Shown here: positions 1 through 5,745 of the stretch, piece after piece
Layout of the letters: each line of letters starts with the position of its first letter
Numbering within the stretch: the stretch's first letter is position 1
From: Flavobacteriales bacterium
GTDB taxonomy: Bacteria; Bacteroidota; Bacteroidia; Flavobacteriales; UA16
Length of the DNA stretch: 6,987 bases
Direction of reading: 5' to 3'
Assembly: GCA_030831885.1 (NCBI GenBank)
Contig: JAURKF010000317.1
Span: 1-6,987, forward strand
Notes under the pieces: model-generated
Databases searched by the model: none
What the model saw: only the letters and a program-made list of their open reading frames with translations
What the model was told of the DNA's origin: nothing
Position numbers and translations under genes: made by a program

Positions 1-362
1 AATACTACGATGATTTTGATAAGGTAATGCCTGAGTACACCCGTATCCGCAAACCTTCGGGTGATGCAATTCTTCAGCTAGCGTTGAATAATTATATCGA
101 GATGCGCGATAAGACCGCCGATAAAGACTTTTTATTACAGAAAAGAATTGAGGGCCGATTTAGTTCGAAGTATCCGCATTTGTGGAAATCGCTCTATGAG
201 CAAGTTTCGTTCTCGCATACTCCTTACAACGATGCTTTGCAGAATGGATTCCGGCAGCAACAGATTATGGATCGTGTGATGGAGATGCAGGATATCGAGA
301 CCAAGTGGGATTCAGAGGAGGTGGAGAATAAAATGCTTCAATTACTGGACATTCACACGTAG
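1..362 (+). CDS. kmo: Kynurenine 3-monooxygenase, C-terminal part (5' end outside window)
   Basis: This is the end of a FAD-dependent aromatic hydroxylase that converts L-kynurenine to 3-hydroxykynurenine with NADPH and O2, a step of the tryptophan-to-quinolinate route to NAD. The frame is open from base 3 to a TAG at 360-362, giving 119 residues of a protein that is usually about 450 long; the FAD-binding N-terminal domain lies outside the window. The visible part has the typical KMO C-terminal signature: RKPSGDAI followed by LALNNYIEMRD, then FLLQKRIE, then a YEQVSFSHTPYNDAL segment and a helical QQQIMDRVM end. These parts surround the substrate pocket or form the C-terminal membrane-associating helices in known KMOs. 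The internal ATG at 27 is not a start, because KMO-like sequence (YYDDFDKV) continues upstream of it. The assignment comes from recalled family motifs. Other kynurenine genes are not visible here. Confidence 0.9.
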   Translation, partial: YYDDFDKVMPEYTRIRKPSGDAILQLALNNYIEMRDKTADKDFLLQKRIEGRFSSKYPHLWKSLYEQVSFSHTPYNDALQNGFRQQQIMDRVMEMQDIETKWDSEEVENKMLQLLDIHT

Positions 363-422
363 AGGTTATAAATATCCTTTCTCGCAATTTTTCCGTATTC
401 TTTTCATCGTTAGTTTTCAGTC

Positions 423-1316
423 ATGCGAAAATGTTTGTGCCTTCTTTTATTGTCGATATCATTCGGATTAAACGCACAGCGCAGTTTGCGCCCTTTGTTC
501 GTGCCGGGAGGTGAGTTCAGCAATAAGGGTTGGTTTATTTCTCCCGGTTTGTCATTCACGATGCCTTTTCCCCGTAATGAGCAATTGACAGGATATGATC
601 TATCGGATGATACACTTTACAGCGGTGATTTTTCTCGCGATGGTCAAAATGGTTTGTGCTTTCAAGTGGGGCGACATCATTTTTGGGAGCACGGCGGTCC
701 TATCGATCATGTCGATTATGGCCTGAGTTATAAGATGCTAAGAGGCACGGAAGATTTTTCCGGGTTGGTTAGCTCAGGTAATGCGTTCGTTTCAACCGTA
801 ACGCATGCCGCTTTCTCGGATAGTTACTTAAGTGCGTTTGGTAACTTGAACAATGTAATCATGCTGCACAATAGATGGTGGTTGCAGAACTCACTCGGGC
901 TGAATGTAGATTTTCGCTTATTTGGAAATCGCGGAGGTGATGGCCCGCTCGGAGTTCAGTGGCAATATCCGGTCGCATTACCTGTGCAGATGCATTATAG
1001 GTTGGGAATTGGATGGAAGCCCGAGCCCGGGATCTTCATTCTTCCGGCGATAGAAATTCCGATTCTCAATCTCCATAAGTGGGAGGGACTTCAAGCTACA
1101 TTGCCTTACTTCTCAGGCCGCTATCGTCCGATTCTTCTTACGCTACGCATACAGTGGCTCACCAAGGCACCTCCTCAAAAGTGTCCGGATAAGCCCACTC
1201 AAAAGGTAGATGTTTCTAAATCCGGAAAGCATAAGGAAAACGATTTGTTTGGACCCGAGGCGCGCAAAATGAAGCGAAAGAAAAAAGGCTTTTTTCACTT
1301 TTTAAAGCGGTCCTGA
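423..1316 (+). CDS. Secreted, probable outer-membrane beta-barrel protein of unknown function with a lysine-rich tail
   Basis: I do not recognise this 297-residue protein as a named family. Residues 1-18 are a clear signal peptide (MRKC, then a leucine-rich core, ending LNA before Q19), so it leaves the cytoplasm. Residues 20-246 are rich in alternating hydrophobic and aromatic stretches separated by Gly/Asn/Asp turns, for example GWFISPGLSFTMPF, RWWLQNSLGLNVDFRLFG, MHYRLGIGW and RPILLTLRIQW. That is what a small outer-membrane barrel looks like, but no strand count can be fixed by eye. After the last strand-like segment comes a hydrophilic tail of about 50 residues with one Cys (C254) and a strongly basic end (KMKRKKKGFFHFLKRS). 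It follows kmo by 60 bases, which contain no clear promoter or terminator, so co-transcription is possible but functionally unexplained. Its 3' end overlaps the convergent mce gene by 22 bases. Coding status is well supported; the function is unknown. Confidence 0.8.
   Translation: MRKCLCLLLLSISFGLNAQRSLRPLFVPGGEFSNKGWFISPGLSFTMPFPRNEQLTGYDLSDDTLYSGDFSRDGQNGLCFQVGRHHFWEHGGPIDHVDYGLSYKMLRGTEDFSGLVSSGNAFVSTVTHAAFSDSYLSAFGNLNNVIMLHNRWWLQNSLGLNVDFRLFGNRGGDGPLGVQWQYPVALPVQMHYRLGIGWKPEPGIFILPAIEIPILNLHKWEGLQATLPYFSGRYRPILLTLRIQWLTKAPPQKCPDKPTQKVDVSKSGKHKENDLFGPEARKMKRKKKGFFHFLKRS
1280..1296. repeat. AT-rich inverted repeat at a convergent gene junction; possible weak terminator
   Basis: A perfect 7-bp inverted repeat (GAAAAAA and TTTTTTC) is separated by the three bases GGC. 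It lies inside the last codons of the plus-strand secreted protein and includes part of the mce stop codon on the other strand. On the plus strand a T run forms its right arm and more T bases follow at 1299-1303; on the minus strand the A run reads as T. A bidirectional terminator is possible, but the stem is almost all A-T, and the lysine and phenylalanine codons of the tail also explain the runs. Confidence 0.25.
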
Positions 1317-1705
1317 CACAATTCGACGAGCACTCCATTGCTTGATTTTGGATGCATGAAAGCGATAATTTTTCCGTCAGCTCCTTCTTTCGGTACATCG
1401 TGAATCATCGTGTAACCTTTTGATTTGAGTCGATTAATTTCCGAGTAAATGTCATCCACGTCGAATGCGATGTGATGAATTCCTTCTTTGTTTTTTTCCA
1501 GAAAACGGGCAATTGCACTATCGGGCGCAGTGGCCTGTAGCAGTTCAATTTTACTTTCTCCTACTTGAAAAAAAGAGGTTATGACATACTCACTTTCTAC
1601 TGTCTCTTGCTTGTAGGGAGCTAATCCCAAGACATCTTCGAAAATTTTGTTGGAAGCTTCCAGATCCTTTACGGCTATGCCGATATGTTCGATTTTGCGC
1701 AGCAT
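1295..1705 (-). CDS. mce: Methylmalonyl-CoA epimerase
   Basis: This enzyme interconverts the two C2 epimers of methylmalonyl-CoA and so links propionyl-CoA metabolism with succinyl-CoA through methylmalonyl-CoA mutase. It is cytoplasmic and metal-dependent, of the vicinal-oxygen-chelate (glyoxalase) fold. The 136-residue length is normal for the family. Two beta-alpha-beta-beta-beta modules are visible: residues 4-59 from IEHIGIAVKDLE to KIELLQAT, and residues 75-130 from GIHHIAFDVDDI to HPKSSNGVLVELCQ. The likely metal ligands are H7, a residue in the IELLQ strand (probably E54), one of H77/H78, and E128, placed by analogy with known epimerases. The start is ATG at 1705, and the familiar MLRKIEHIGIAV opening supports it. 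It lies 4 bases after the exported protein gene, so the two are probably co-transcribed. Its TGA lies inside the convergent upstream gene. A general glyoxalase-family protein is the only real alternative. Confidence 0.93.
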   Translation of the reverse strand: MLRKIEHIGIAVKDLEASNKIFEDVLGLAPYKQETVESEYVITSFFQVGESKIELLQATAPDSAIARFLEKNKEGIHHIAFDVDDIYSEINRLKSKGYTMIHDVPKEGADGKIIAFMHPKSSNGVLVELCQDRFKK

Positions 1706-1709
1706 ACTC

Positions 1710-2495
1710 CTACTTCTTCTCTACAATAGCTCCTACCTTGTTGTCGTAGTTCACGAAATACTTTCCTTTGGTAAACTTGGAGGCATCAATCGATGCACCT
1801 CGTCCCAACGTAACCATGGTTCCGAATTCGCTCACTACTTCATAATCGGTAATTGCGGTAAAATCGATGCTGTTGGAAATTTTAGGAGATTTTATTTTCA
1901 CTTCTGGAGTAGCACTAACCACCTTATACTCGCTCGATGTGTGCTGGCCCTTGTAGTCCATTTGGTAGATGCGAATGGTGTTGGTGCCGCTATGCAGATT
2001 AACCGGAAAGTTATAGATACATTCTTCGGGTTTACCCTTGCCTTTCACTTCACCCACCTTCATCCATTTGTTCCAGCGAAACTGTTCAATGACAAAATTG
2101 AGAGAGGTGTTTTCCTTTTCTGTTTTCCATTCTAATCCACCGGTAGGACTAATGGCACATGCCGTTATGTTAAACGTACTGCTGGGGTATATTACTTCGG
2201 GGTTTAGAATTTTCACTTCGCAATTTTCTTTACAGCGGAGAACAATTTCCAGTGGATCTCCAATCTTGATTTGCCAGATAGCGAGGTCAACGGCGAATGA
2301 AGCTGAGTTCAGTTGGTCTTTCGTTTCCTGCCCATTTACAAGCACTGAATAAACGCAATAACCGCCGCCATCAGCTGTCATTGGATTTTTGACATATAAA
2401 TCTTTTCCTTGGTAAATACCACTAATGATAACGACTTCAGCCAAAACTGAAGAGGTAATAAGAAAACACAAGGCGAGGGTGAGAATAAACTTCAT
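1710..2495 (-). CDS. Exported protein with Fn3-like segment and T9SS-tail-like C-terminus, function unknown
   Basis: This is a 261-residue secreted protein. I chose the ATG at 2495 because a clean signal peptide (MKFILTLALCFLITSSVLA, cleavage before E20) begins there. The frame also has an in-frame TTG at 2513, which would only add six residues in front of it. Residues 20-105 form a beta-rich domain I do not recognise, with Cys at 47, 88, 92 and 113. Residues 121-194 (LEWKTEKENTSLNFVIEQF to YQMDYKGQHTSSEYKVVS) match the pattern of the Fn3-like domain that precedes sorting tails in Bacteroidota secreted proteins. The last 60 residues (DYEVVSEFGTMVTLGRG, then IDASKFTKGKYFVNYDNK, ending EKK) resemble a type A T9SS sorting domain, but the usual opening Pro-Asn-Pro motif is missing. 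It could therefore be a T9SS cargo or a periplasmic relative that kept the fold. It sits 4 bases upstream of mce, with no evident metabolic connection. Confidence 0.8.
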   Translation of the reverse strand: MKFILTLALCFLITSSVLAEVVIISGIYQGKDLYVKNPMTADGGGYCVYSVLVNGQETKDQLNSASFAVDLAIWQIKIGDPLEIVLRCKENCEVKILNPEVIYPSSTFNITACAISPTGGLEWKTEKENTSLNFVIEQFRWNKWMKVGEVKGKGKPEECIYNFPVNLHSGTNTIRIYQMDYKGQHTSSEYKVVSATPEVKIKSPKISNSIDFTAITDYEVVSEFGTMVTLGRGASIDASKFTKGKYFVNYDNKVGAIVEKK

Positions 2496-2510
2496 GTCGG
2501 GAAGGTTTAG

Positions 2511-2539
2511 CAAACAGTATGAGATACGAATGTAAACAA
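2511..2539 (-). promoter_or_regulatory. Possible Bacteroidota-type promoter for the exported protein and mce
   Basis: On the minus strand TTG (2537-2539) is followed by 17 bases and then TACTGTTTG (2511-2519). The Flavobacterium-type consensus is TTG, 17-23 bases, TAnnTTTG. The -7-like element here has one extra base between TA and TTTG, so the match is imperfect. The leader to the ATG at 2495 would be very short, about 8 bases. This is a weak candidate; transcription from the upstream lipoprotein gene is equally possible. Confidence 0.22.
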
Positions 2540-2566
2540 TCCGCTGTAATACGAAAGTTTTGAAGC

Positions 2567-3088
2567 CTAGATTTTCACGGAGGCGAGAGCCAGCTTCATT
2601 CGCATAACAGAACTCAAGTCGAATTCGCCCTCCGGAGCAGATTGAAAAACATAGGTGGTTTTTCCTATTGTTGTTAATTGATACAGGCCATAATCGAATG
2701 AGCTACCGTCGGGCAGCATTCGCTTATAAACGCACGACTCGTCCTCACAATCAATCATTTTGTGGGTAAACACACCATCCTGGCCACTTCCAATGGTGTT
2801 TGCCGACTTCGCACTTGAAGGCATGGTGACCACTACTTGAAAGTCTTCTCCGCATGTGATGTGAAGTGTCGTTTGATCGTGTGATATATGAATGGCCGGC
2901 TCGTTGGTTATCATCAAATCTTTTGGGAGCACCAATTGAAAATGGAAATCACCCTCATCTATAACAAAAAGAGAGTCGTTTCTCTGAAGGTCCAATTCTT
3001 TGCGTTCATTCCGCACACTTGGAATGATACAACTCGTCAATAATGAGATACCCAAGAGTGCAGCAAAAAGGAAGTGATTACGAAACAT
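2567..3088 (-). CDS. Lipoprotein of unknown function
   Basis: This 173-residue protein starts with a lipoprotein signal peptide: MFRNHF, a hydrophobic core, and the lipobox LTSC with C20 as the lipidated cysteine. It should be anchored in the inner or outer membrane facing the periplasm, or on the cell surface. The mature part has a charged linker (residues 25-38) and then a beta-rich domain with segments such as DFHFQLVLPKDL, TTLHITCGEDFQVVVTMP, FDYGLYQLTTIGKTTYVFQS and a C-terminal MRMKLALASVKI. Three further cysteines (C79, C114, C119) could allow one disulfide; C114 and C119 are five residues apart in a DCEDESC loop. I do not recognise the family. The gene is separated by 71 bases from the next gene downstream and by 194 bases from the gene upstream, so it may have its own promoter, although I found no consensus match. 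The start ATG gives a well-formed signal peptide. Confidence 0.78.
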   Translation of the reverse strand: MFRNHFLFAALLGISLLTSCIIPSVRNERKELDLQRNDSLFVIDEGDFHFQLVLPKDLMITNEPAIHISHDQTTLHITCGEDFQVVVTMPSSAKSANTIGSGQDGVFTHKMIDCEDESCVYKRMLPDGSSFDYGLYQLTTIGKTTYVFQSAPEGEFDLSSVMRMKLALASVKI

Positions 3089-3162
3089 GGCTAACGAATT
3101 TGTTTGTTCTACGCTCCGAAATAGAAAAGGTTACAACTTATTTAAAATGCTGTAAGCCGCGT

Positions 3163-3181
3163 CCAATGGAAGGTTCATTGG
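3163..3181. repeat. Short inverted repeat in the intergenic gap between two lipoprotein genes
   Basis: CCAATG (3163-3168) and CATTGG (3176-3181) form a perfect 6-bp inverted repeat around a 7-base spacer. It lies near the middle of the 194-base gap 3089-3282, about 75 bases upstream of the minus-strand lipoprotein start. No T run follows on either strand, so it does not look like a terminator. It could be a small operator, or chance. Nothing else in the gap stands out: there is no TAnnTTTG promoter element on the minus strand. Confidence 0.25.
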
Positions 3182-3282
3182 TAGAGGGCGATTTCACATT
3201 GAGGTCTCGTTTATGGAAAAAATGACTGAGAAAGAGTGATGATAATTAGCGTGATTGCCTTCTGAAAATTATGAACGACACC

Positions 3283-3699
3283 TTAGTTGGTGATGGTCAG
3301 AATAGAATTGGAGTAGCTGGTATAATAGGTTTTTAGAGCAAATGCAGTTGGACCTTGCACAATCGTTCCATCCATAATGAGCCATTGGGAATCGGAGCAT
3401 GGATCGCTGATGATAATGTTATCATCAGCAACCACCACAGCGCAATTGTCTTCTGGCTGATAGGGGCTGTGGCGTTCAAGAGCGATAAATTCATCCATGC
3501 TTTTGCGATAAACGATTATTCCGCGCGATCCCCCTGTAATATATACCCAACCGGAAGGCACCGTTAGGTCGAAAAAGGCAGGTTGGTTAATATTAATAGC
3601 AATGTTGACCGGAACATCTGGTACACGAGAGAGCTGGTTGTCGCGACAACCGGCGAGAGTAAGTGTCAGAATTAAAAATCGAATACCCATGCGAAGCAT
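3283..3699 (-). CDS. Small lipoprotein with a Rieske-like domain lacking the Fe-S ligands
   Basis: This 138-residue protein has a lipoprotein signal peptide with lipobox LAGC (C18 lipidated). Starting at M4 instead of M1 would still leave a workable signal peptide. The mature domain reads like a small Rieske ferredoxin fold. GGSRGIIVYRKSMDEFIALERHSPY (residues 56-80) corresponds to the strand pair leading to the first box, where Cys-x-His is replaced by S78-P79-Y80. Residues 95-106 correspond to the second box, where Cys-Pro-x-His-Gly is replaced by D99-P100-C101-S102-D103 followed by a Trp. The DGTIVQGPTAFALKTY end (110-125) matches the Gly-Pro loop and last strands of Rieske proteins. All four cluster ligands are therefore absent, while C86 and C101 remain and may form a disulfide. 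The likely result is a structural or binding domain at the membrane, not an electron carrier. It begins 18 bases after tsaB and is probably co-transcribed with it. The Rieske relation is inferred from pattern, not from a search. Confidence 0.8.
   Translation of the reverse strand: MLRMGIRFLILTLTLAGCRDNQLSRVPDVPVNIAININQPAFFDLTVPSGWVYITGGSRGIIVYRKSMDEFIALERHSPYQPEDNCAVVVADDNIIISDPCSDSQWLIMDGTIVQGPTAFALKTYYTSYSNSILTITN
3406..3429. repeat. Perfect inverted repeat with 11-bp arms inside the Rieske-like lipoprotein gene
   Basis: GCTGATGATAA (3406-3416) and its exact reverse complement (3419-3429) flank two central bases, TG. The repeat covers exactly codons 91-98 of the minus-strand lipoprotein (Ala-Asp-Asp-Asn-Ile-Ile-Ile-Ser), just before the degenerate second Rieske box. 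It may be a protein-binding site, a transcript hairpin, or a coincidence of GAT/ATC codons. Confidence 0.5.
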
Positions 3700-3717
3700 A
3701 GCGCGAAGATAGGGTGC

Positions 3718-4398
3718 TCATAGAACACTTTTGCCGGATGACCCCGGTATATATTCTTTCAGATAAAAGGGCTCGAAGTATGCCAAGTTTTCGAATTTCA
3801 TTTCTTGGAATAAACGTATTGCACGCTGATACATCATAGTCGCATCCGGCATAATGGAGCACGCACGCACGCGCGCATCGATTAGGGTAGAGCATTTTTC
3901 AACTCCATCACCCACCAAGACGAGTTGGTCCGCATCAAACTGAGCAAATGTACTTTTATCGATAATCACTGCTGAATCCGAACTTTGGCGCTTAGCCTTT
4001 CCGTCAAACTGTGCCGAATATACTTCCATTCTTCGTGCATCAATTAGGGGCAGCACAACTCCGGCGTCGGTGTGCAGTGATACGGCGTAATCCGCCAAAA
4101 TTTGCGTTGTGTCTATTGCAATAAGTGGAATATTCAAAGCGAAACAAAGTCCTTTAGCAGCGCTTACTCCTATACGCAGGCCGGTGTACGATCCGGGTCC
4201 GCGACTCACAGCAATGGCTGAAATTAAGGGCCATTGCATTGAGCATTCAATTTTAATTTCATCGAGCATACAATGCAACTGCTCTGCATGCACGAAGTGT
4301 TCAGATGATGAAGAGCGATGAGCGATAATGTCTCGCTCGTCGGCCAATGCAACGGAGCAGTTTTTACTGGATGTTTCCAGCATCAACACAAATGGCAT
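3718..4398 (-). CDS. tsaB: tRNA threonylcarbamoyladenosine (t6A) biosynthesis protein TsaB
   Basis: TsaB is the scaffold partner of TsaD in the complex that, with TsaE, transfers threonylcarbamoyl from threonylcarbamoyl-AMP to A37 of ANN-decoding tRNAs. It is cytoplasmic and generally essential. The 226-residue length is normal. The ASKHA-type N-terminal lobe is clear: residues 1-18 (MPFVLMLETSSKNCSVAL), the hallmark SRGPGSYTGLRIGVSAAKG at 65-83, and IDARRMEVYSAQF at 119-131. The second lobe is shorter, with LVGDGVEK at 161-168 and the C-terminal EPFYLKEY (209-216) typical of the family. TsaB lacks the metal-binding motif and catalysis of TsaD. The start ATG lies 6 bases after the adaptor gene's TAA. 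The gene therefore appears to be the third member of a TolC-adaptor-tsaB-lipoprotein transcript, an arrangement with no obvious functional logic. Confidence 0.95.
   Translation of the reverse strand: MPFVLMLETSSKNCSVALADERDIIAHRSSSSEHFVHAEQLHCMLDEIKIECSMQWPLISAIAVSRGPGSYTGLRIGVSAAKGLCFALNIPLIAIDTTQILADYAVSLHTDAGVVLPLIDARRMEVYSAQFDGKAKRQSSDSAVIIDKSTFAQFDADQLVLVGDGVEKCSTLIDARVRACSIMPDATMMYQRAIRLFQEMKFENLAYFEPFYLKEYIPGSSGKSVL
3859..3878. other. Alternating purine-pyrimidine tract within tsaB
   Basis: Twenty consecutive bases strictly alternate purine and pyrimidine, as repeated GCAC units running into GCGCGC. Such tracts can adopt Z-form DNA under negative supercoiling and can be prone to slippage. 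It lies in codons for the Asp-Ala-Arg-Val-Arg-Ala-Cys stretch (residues 175-181) of TsaB and the frame is intact. A biological role is not shown by the sequence. Confidence 0.35.
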
Positions 4399-4404
4399 GG
4401 GGCT

Positions 4405-5745
4405 TTATTGGCTTTTTTCTTCGGTTGAATTCGATCGCACTTTGACATGGTCTCCGGGCTTCAGCTTCTGGGCTACAATTTCGTAGGGTCCGGTTATTAT
4501 TTCCTCATTTTCTGAAATCCCCTGCGTAATCTGGATAAACTTATCGTCTTGAATGCCTGTCTGTACTACCCGTATTTCGGCCAAATCGGTTTGGGTATTA
4601 CGCACGAACACTACAGTGTAAGGTTCTTCGGGTAGATTTTCATCCAGTTGGTTGTCACTGATTTTGTCGAGTAGTGAAGCTGATGTAGTATCGTCGCGTG
4701 AGGCTACAGCTTTAATTGGAATGGATAGCGCATGGTCCGACTTTTCAGTAATAACTTCAACTGTGGCGCTCATTCCGGGTTTGAAGGGCGAATAGTTTTC
4801 GCCCTTACCGGACATCAGATGTGCGTAGGATTCGGGCAGCACACGAATCTTCACCGAGAAATTAGTTACCTGATTTAGGTTCATTTGGTCGCCCACAGCA
4901 TTTAGTGCGGTGTTTCCGATTTCGGTTACAATTCCTTTGAACGCTTCGTTTTTGTATGAATCCACCTCTACTATCGCTGTGTCGTTGACATGCACCCGAA
5001 CAATATCACTTTCGTTCACCTCAACATTTACCTCCATAAATGCCAAAGCGGAAATATTCATGATTACATCGCCGCTCATCATATTGTTTCCTAATACAGT
5101 TTCTCCGAGTTCTTTGTTGAGAGCTGTCACGGTGCCGGTCATGGGTGCTAGAATGGTGGTGCGCTTTAGGTTATCGGTAGCCTCATTAACACTTGCCATT
5201 GCACTTTGAATGGAGAATTCAGCACTGTGAATACTTTCTCGTGCGGCTTCTACTTCTGCTTTTGAGGTTTCAAATTGACTGGTGATATTCTCGAATTCTG
5301 CTTTGGAAATAGCACTGTCGTCGTAAAGTTTTTTTTGTCGTTGGTAGTTCAGGTTTGTAGCGTTGAATTGTGCCTCGGCTTGCGCAAGTCGTGCTTTAGC
5401 GCTACTCAGGTTGCTCTTAGAGCTATTTAGAGCTGCTTCGGCGCGGTTGTAGGCCGAGGTGTATAAGTCAGGATTAATCTTCACAAGCAATTGTCCCTTC
5501 TGCACTAAATCTCCTTCTTTAACCGGCAGCTCAACAATTTGTCCGGAAACCTCTGATTGAATTTTCACCTCCGATTCCGGTTGAATTTTACCACTTGCCG
5601 ATACTGTTTCGGTGATGTTTCGGAAAGAACTTTTTTCGGTAGTTACTTCTGTAATGTCTTTTTTACCCGTTGTAACACGATAGACGACACCGGCAACAGC
5701 GATTATGCCAACGATAATGAGGATGCGCTTTAGTTTCTTGTTCAT
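4405..5745 (-). CDS. MacA/HlyD-family periplasmic adaptor of a tripartite efflux system
   Basis: This 446-residue membrane-fusion protein bridges an inner-membrane pump and the TolC-type outer-membrane channel. Residues 8-22 form an N-terminal membrane anchor (ILIIVGIIAVAGVVY) after a basic MNKKLKR start, with no lipobox. The first half of the barrel-sandwich (lipoyl-like) domain is at 62-90 (SEVSGQIVELPVKEGDLVQKG). A long alpha-hairpin coiled coil runs over about 94-197, rich in Ala, Gln, Ser and Glu. The second lipoyl half is at 198-218 (TILAPMTGTVTALNKELGE). Beta-barrel and membrane-proximal domains follow, with FKPGMSATVEV at 321-331 and an acidic loop around 359-375 (DKISDNQLDENLPEE). 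The architecture and GTVTALNKELGE motif resemble MacA-type adaptors that usually work with MacB ABC pumps, but an RND partner cannot be excluded. The ATG overlaps the TolC stop codon in an ATGA arrangement, which argues for coupled translation. No pump gene follows; tsaB does. Confidence 0.93.
   Translation of the reverse strand: MNKKLKRILIIVGIIAVAGVVYRVTTGKKDITEVTTEKSSFRNITETVSASGKIQPESEVKIQSEVSGQIVELPVKEGDLVQKGQLLVKINPDLYTSAYNRAEAALNSSKSNLSSAKARLAQAEAQFNATNLNYQRQKKLYDDSAISKAEFENITSQFETSKAEVEAARESIHSAEFSIQSAMASVNEATDNLKRTTILAPMTGTVTALNKELGETVLGNNMMSGDVIMNISALAFMEVNVEVNESDIVRVHVNDTAIVEVDSYKNEAFKGIVTEIGNTALNAVGDQMNLNQVTNFSVKIRVLPESYAHLMSGKGENYSPFKPGMSATVEVITEKSDHALSIPIKAVASRDDTTSASLLDKISDNQLDENLPEEPYTVVFVRNTQTDLAEIRVVQTGIQDDKFIQITQGISENEEIITGPYEIVAQKLKPGDHVKVRSNSTEEKSQ

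Noticed and set aside
27..362. Treating the ATG at 27 as a complete short gene
   Set aside because: The frame stays open to the window edge with KMO-like residues, so this is the 3' part of a longer gene.
363..422. Possible promoter for the 297-residue secreted protein (TAGTTTTC just before the ATG)
   Set aside because: It is only a few bases from the start codon, lacks the final G of TAnnTTTG and has no TTG element at a proper distance.
1647..2352. Two long plus-strand open frames opposite mce and the exported protein
   Set aside because: They lie antisense to genes with clear family motifs or signal peptide, and their translations show no domain pattern.
3043..3225. A 60-codon plus-strand open frame reaching into the intergenic gap
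   Set aside because: It starts inside the antisense of the lipoprotein signal-peptide region and has a protein sequence with no recognisable features; the signal peptide on the minus strand is far better evidence.
3593..3895. A 100-codon minus-strand frame across the tsaB-lipoprotein junction
   Set aside because: It overlaps the tsaB C-terminus and the lipoprotein start in another frame; its sequence is Cys/Tyr/Arg-rich noise.
4910..5209. A 99-codon plus-strand open frame opposite the adaptor
   Set aside because: It is antisense to the beta-barrel and second lipoyl region of a well-supported adaptor; its Ser/Thr-rich composition is typical of a shadow frame.
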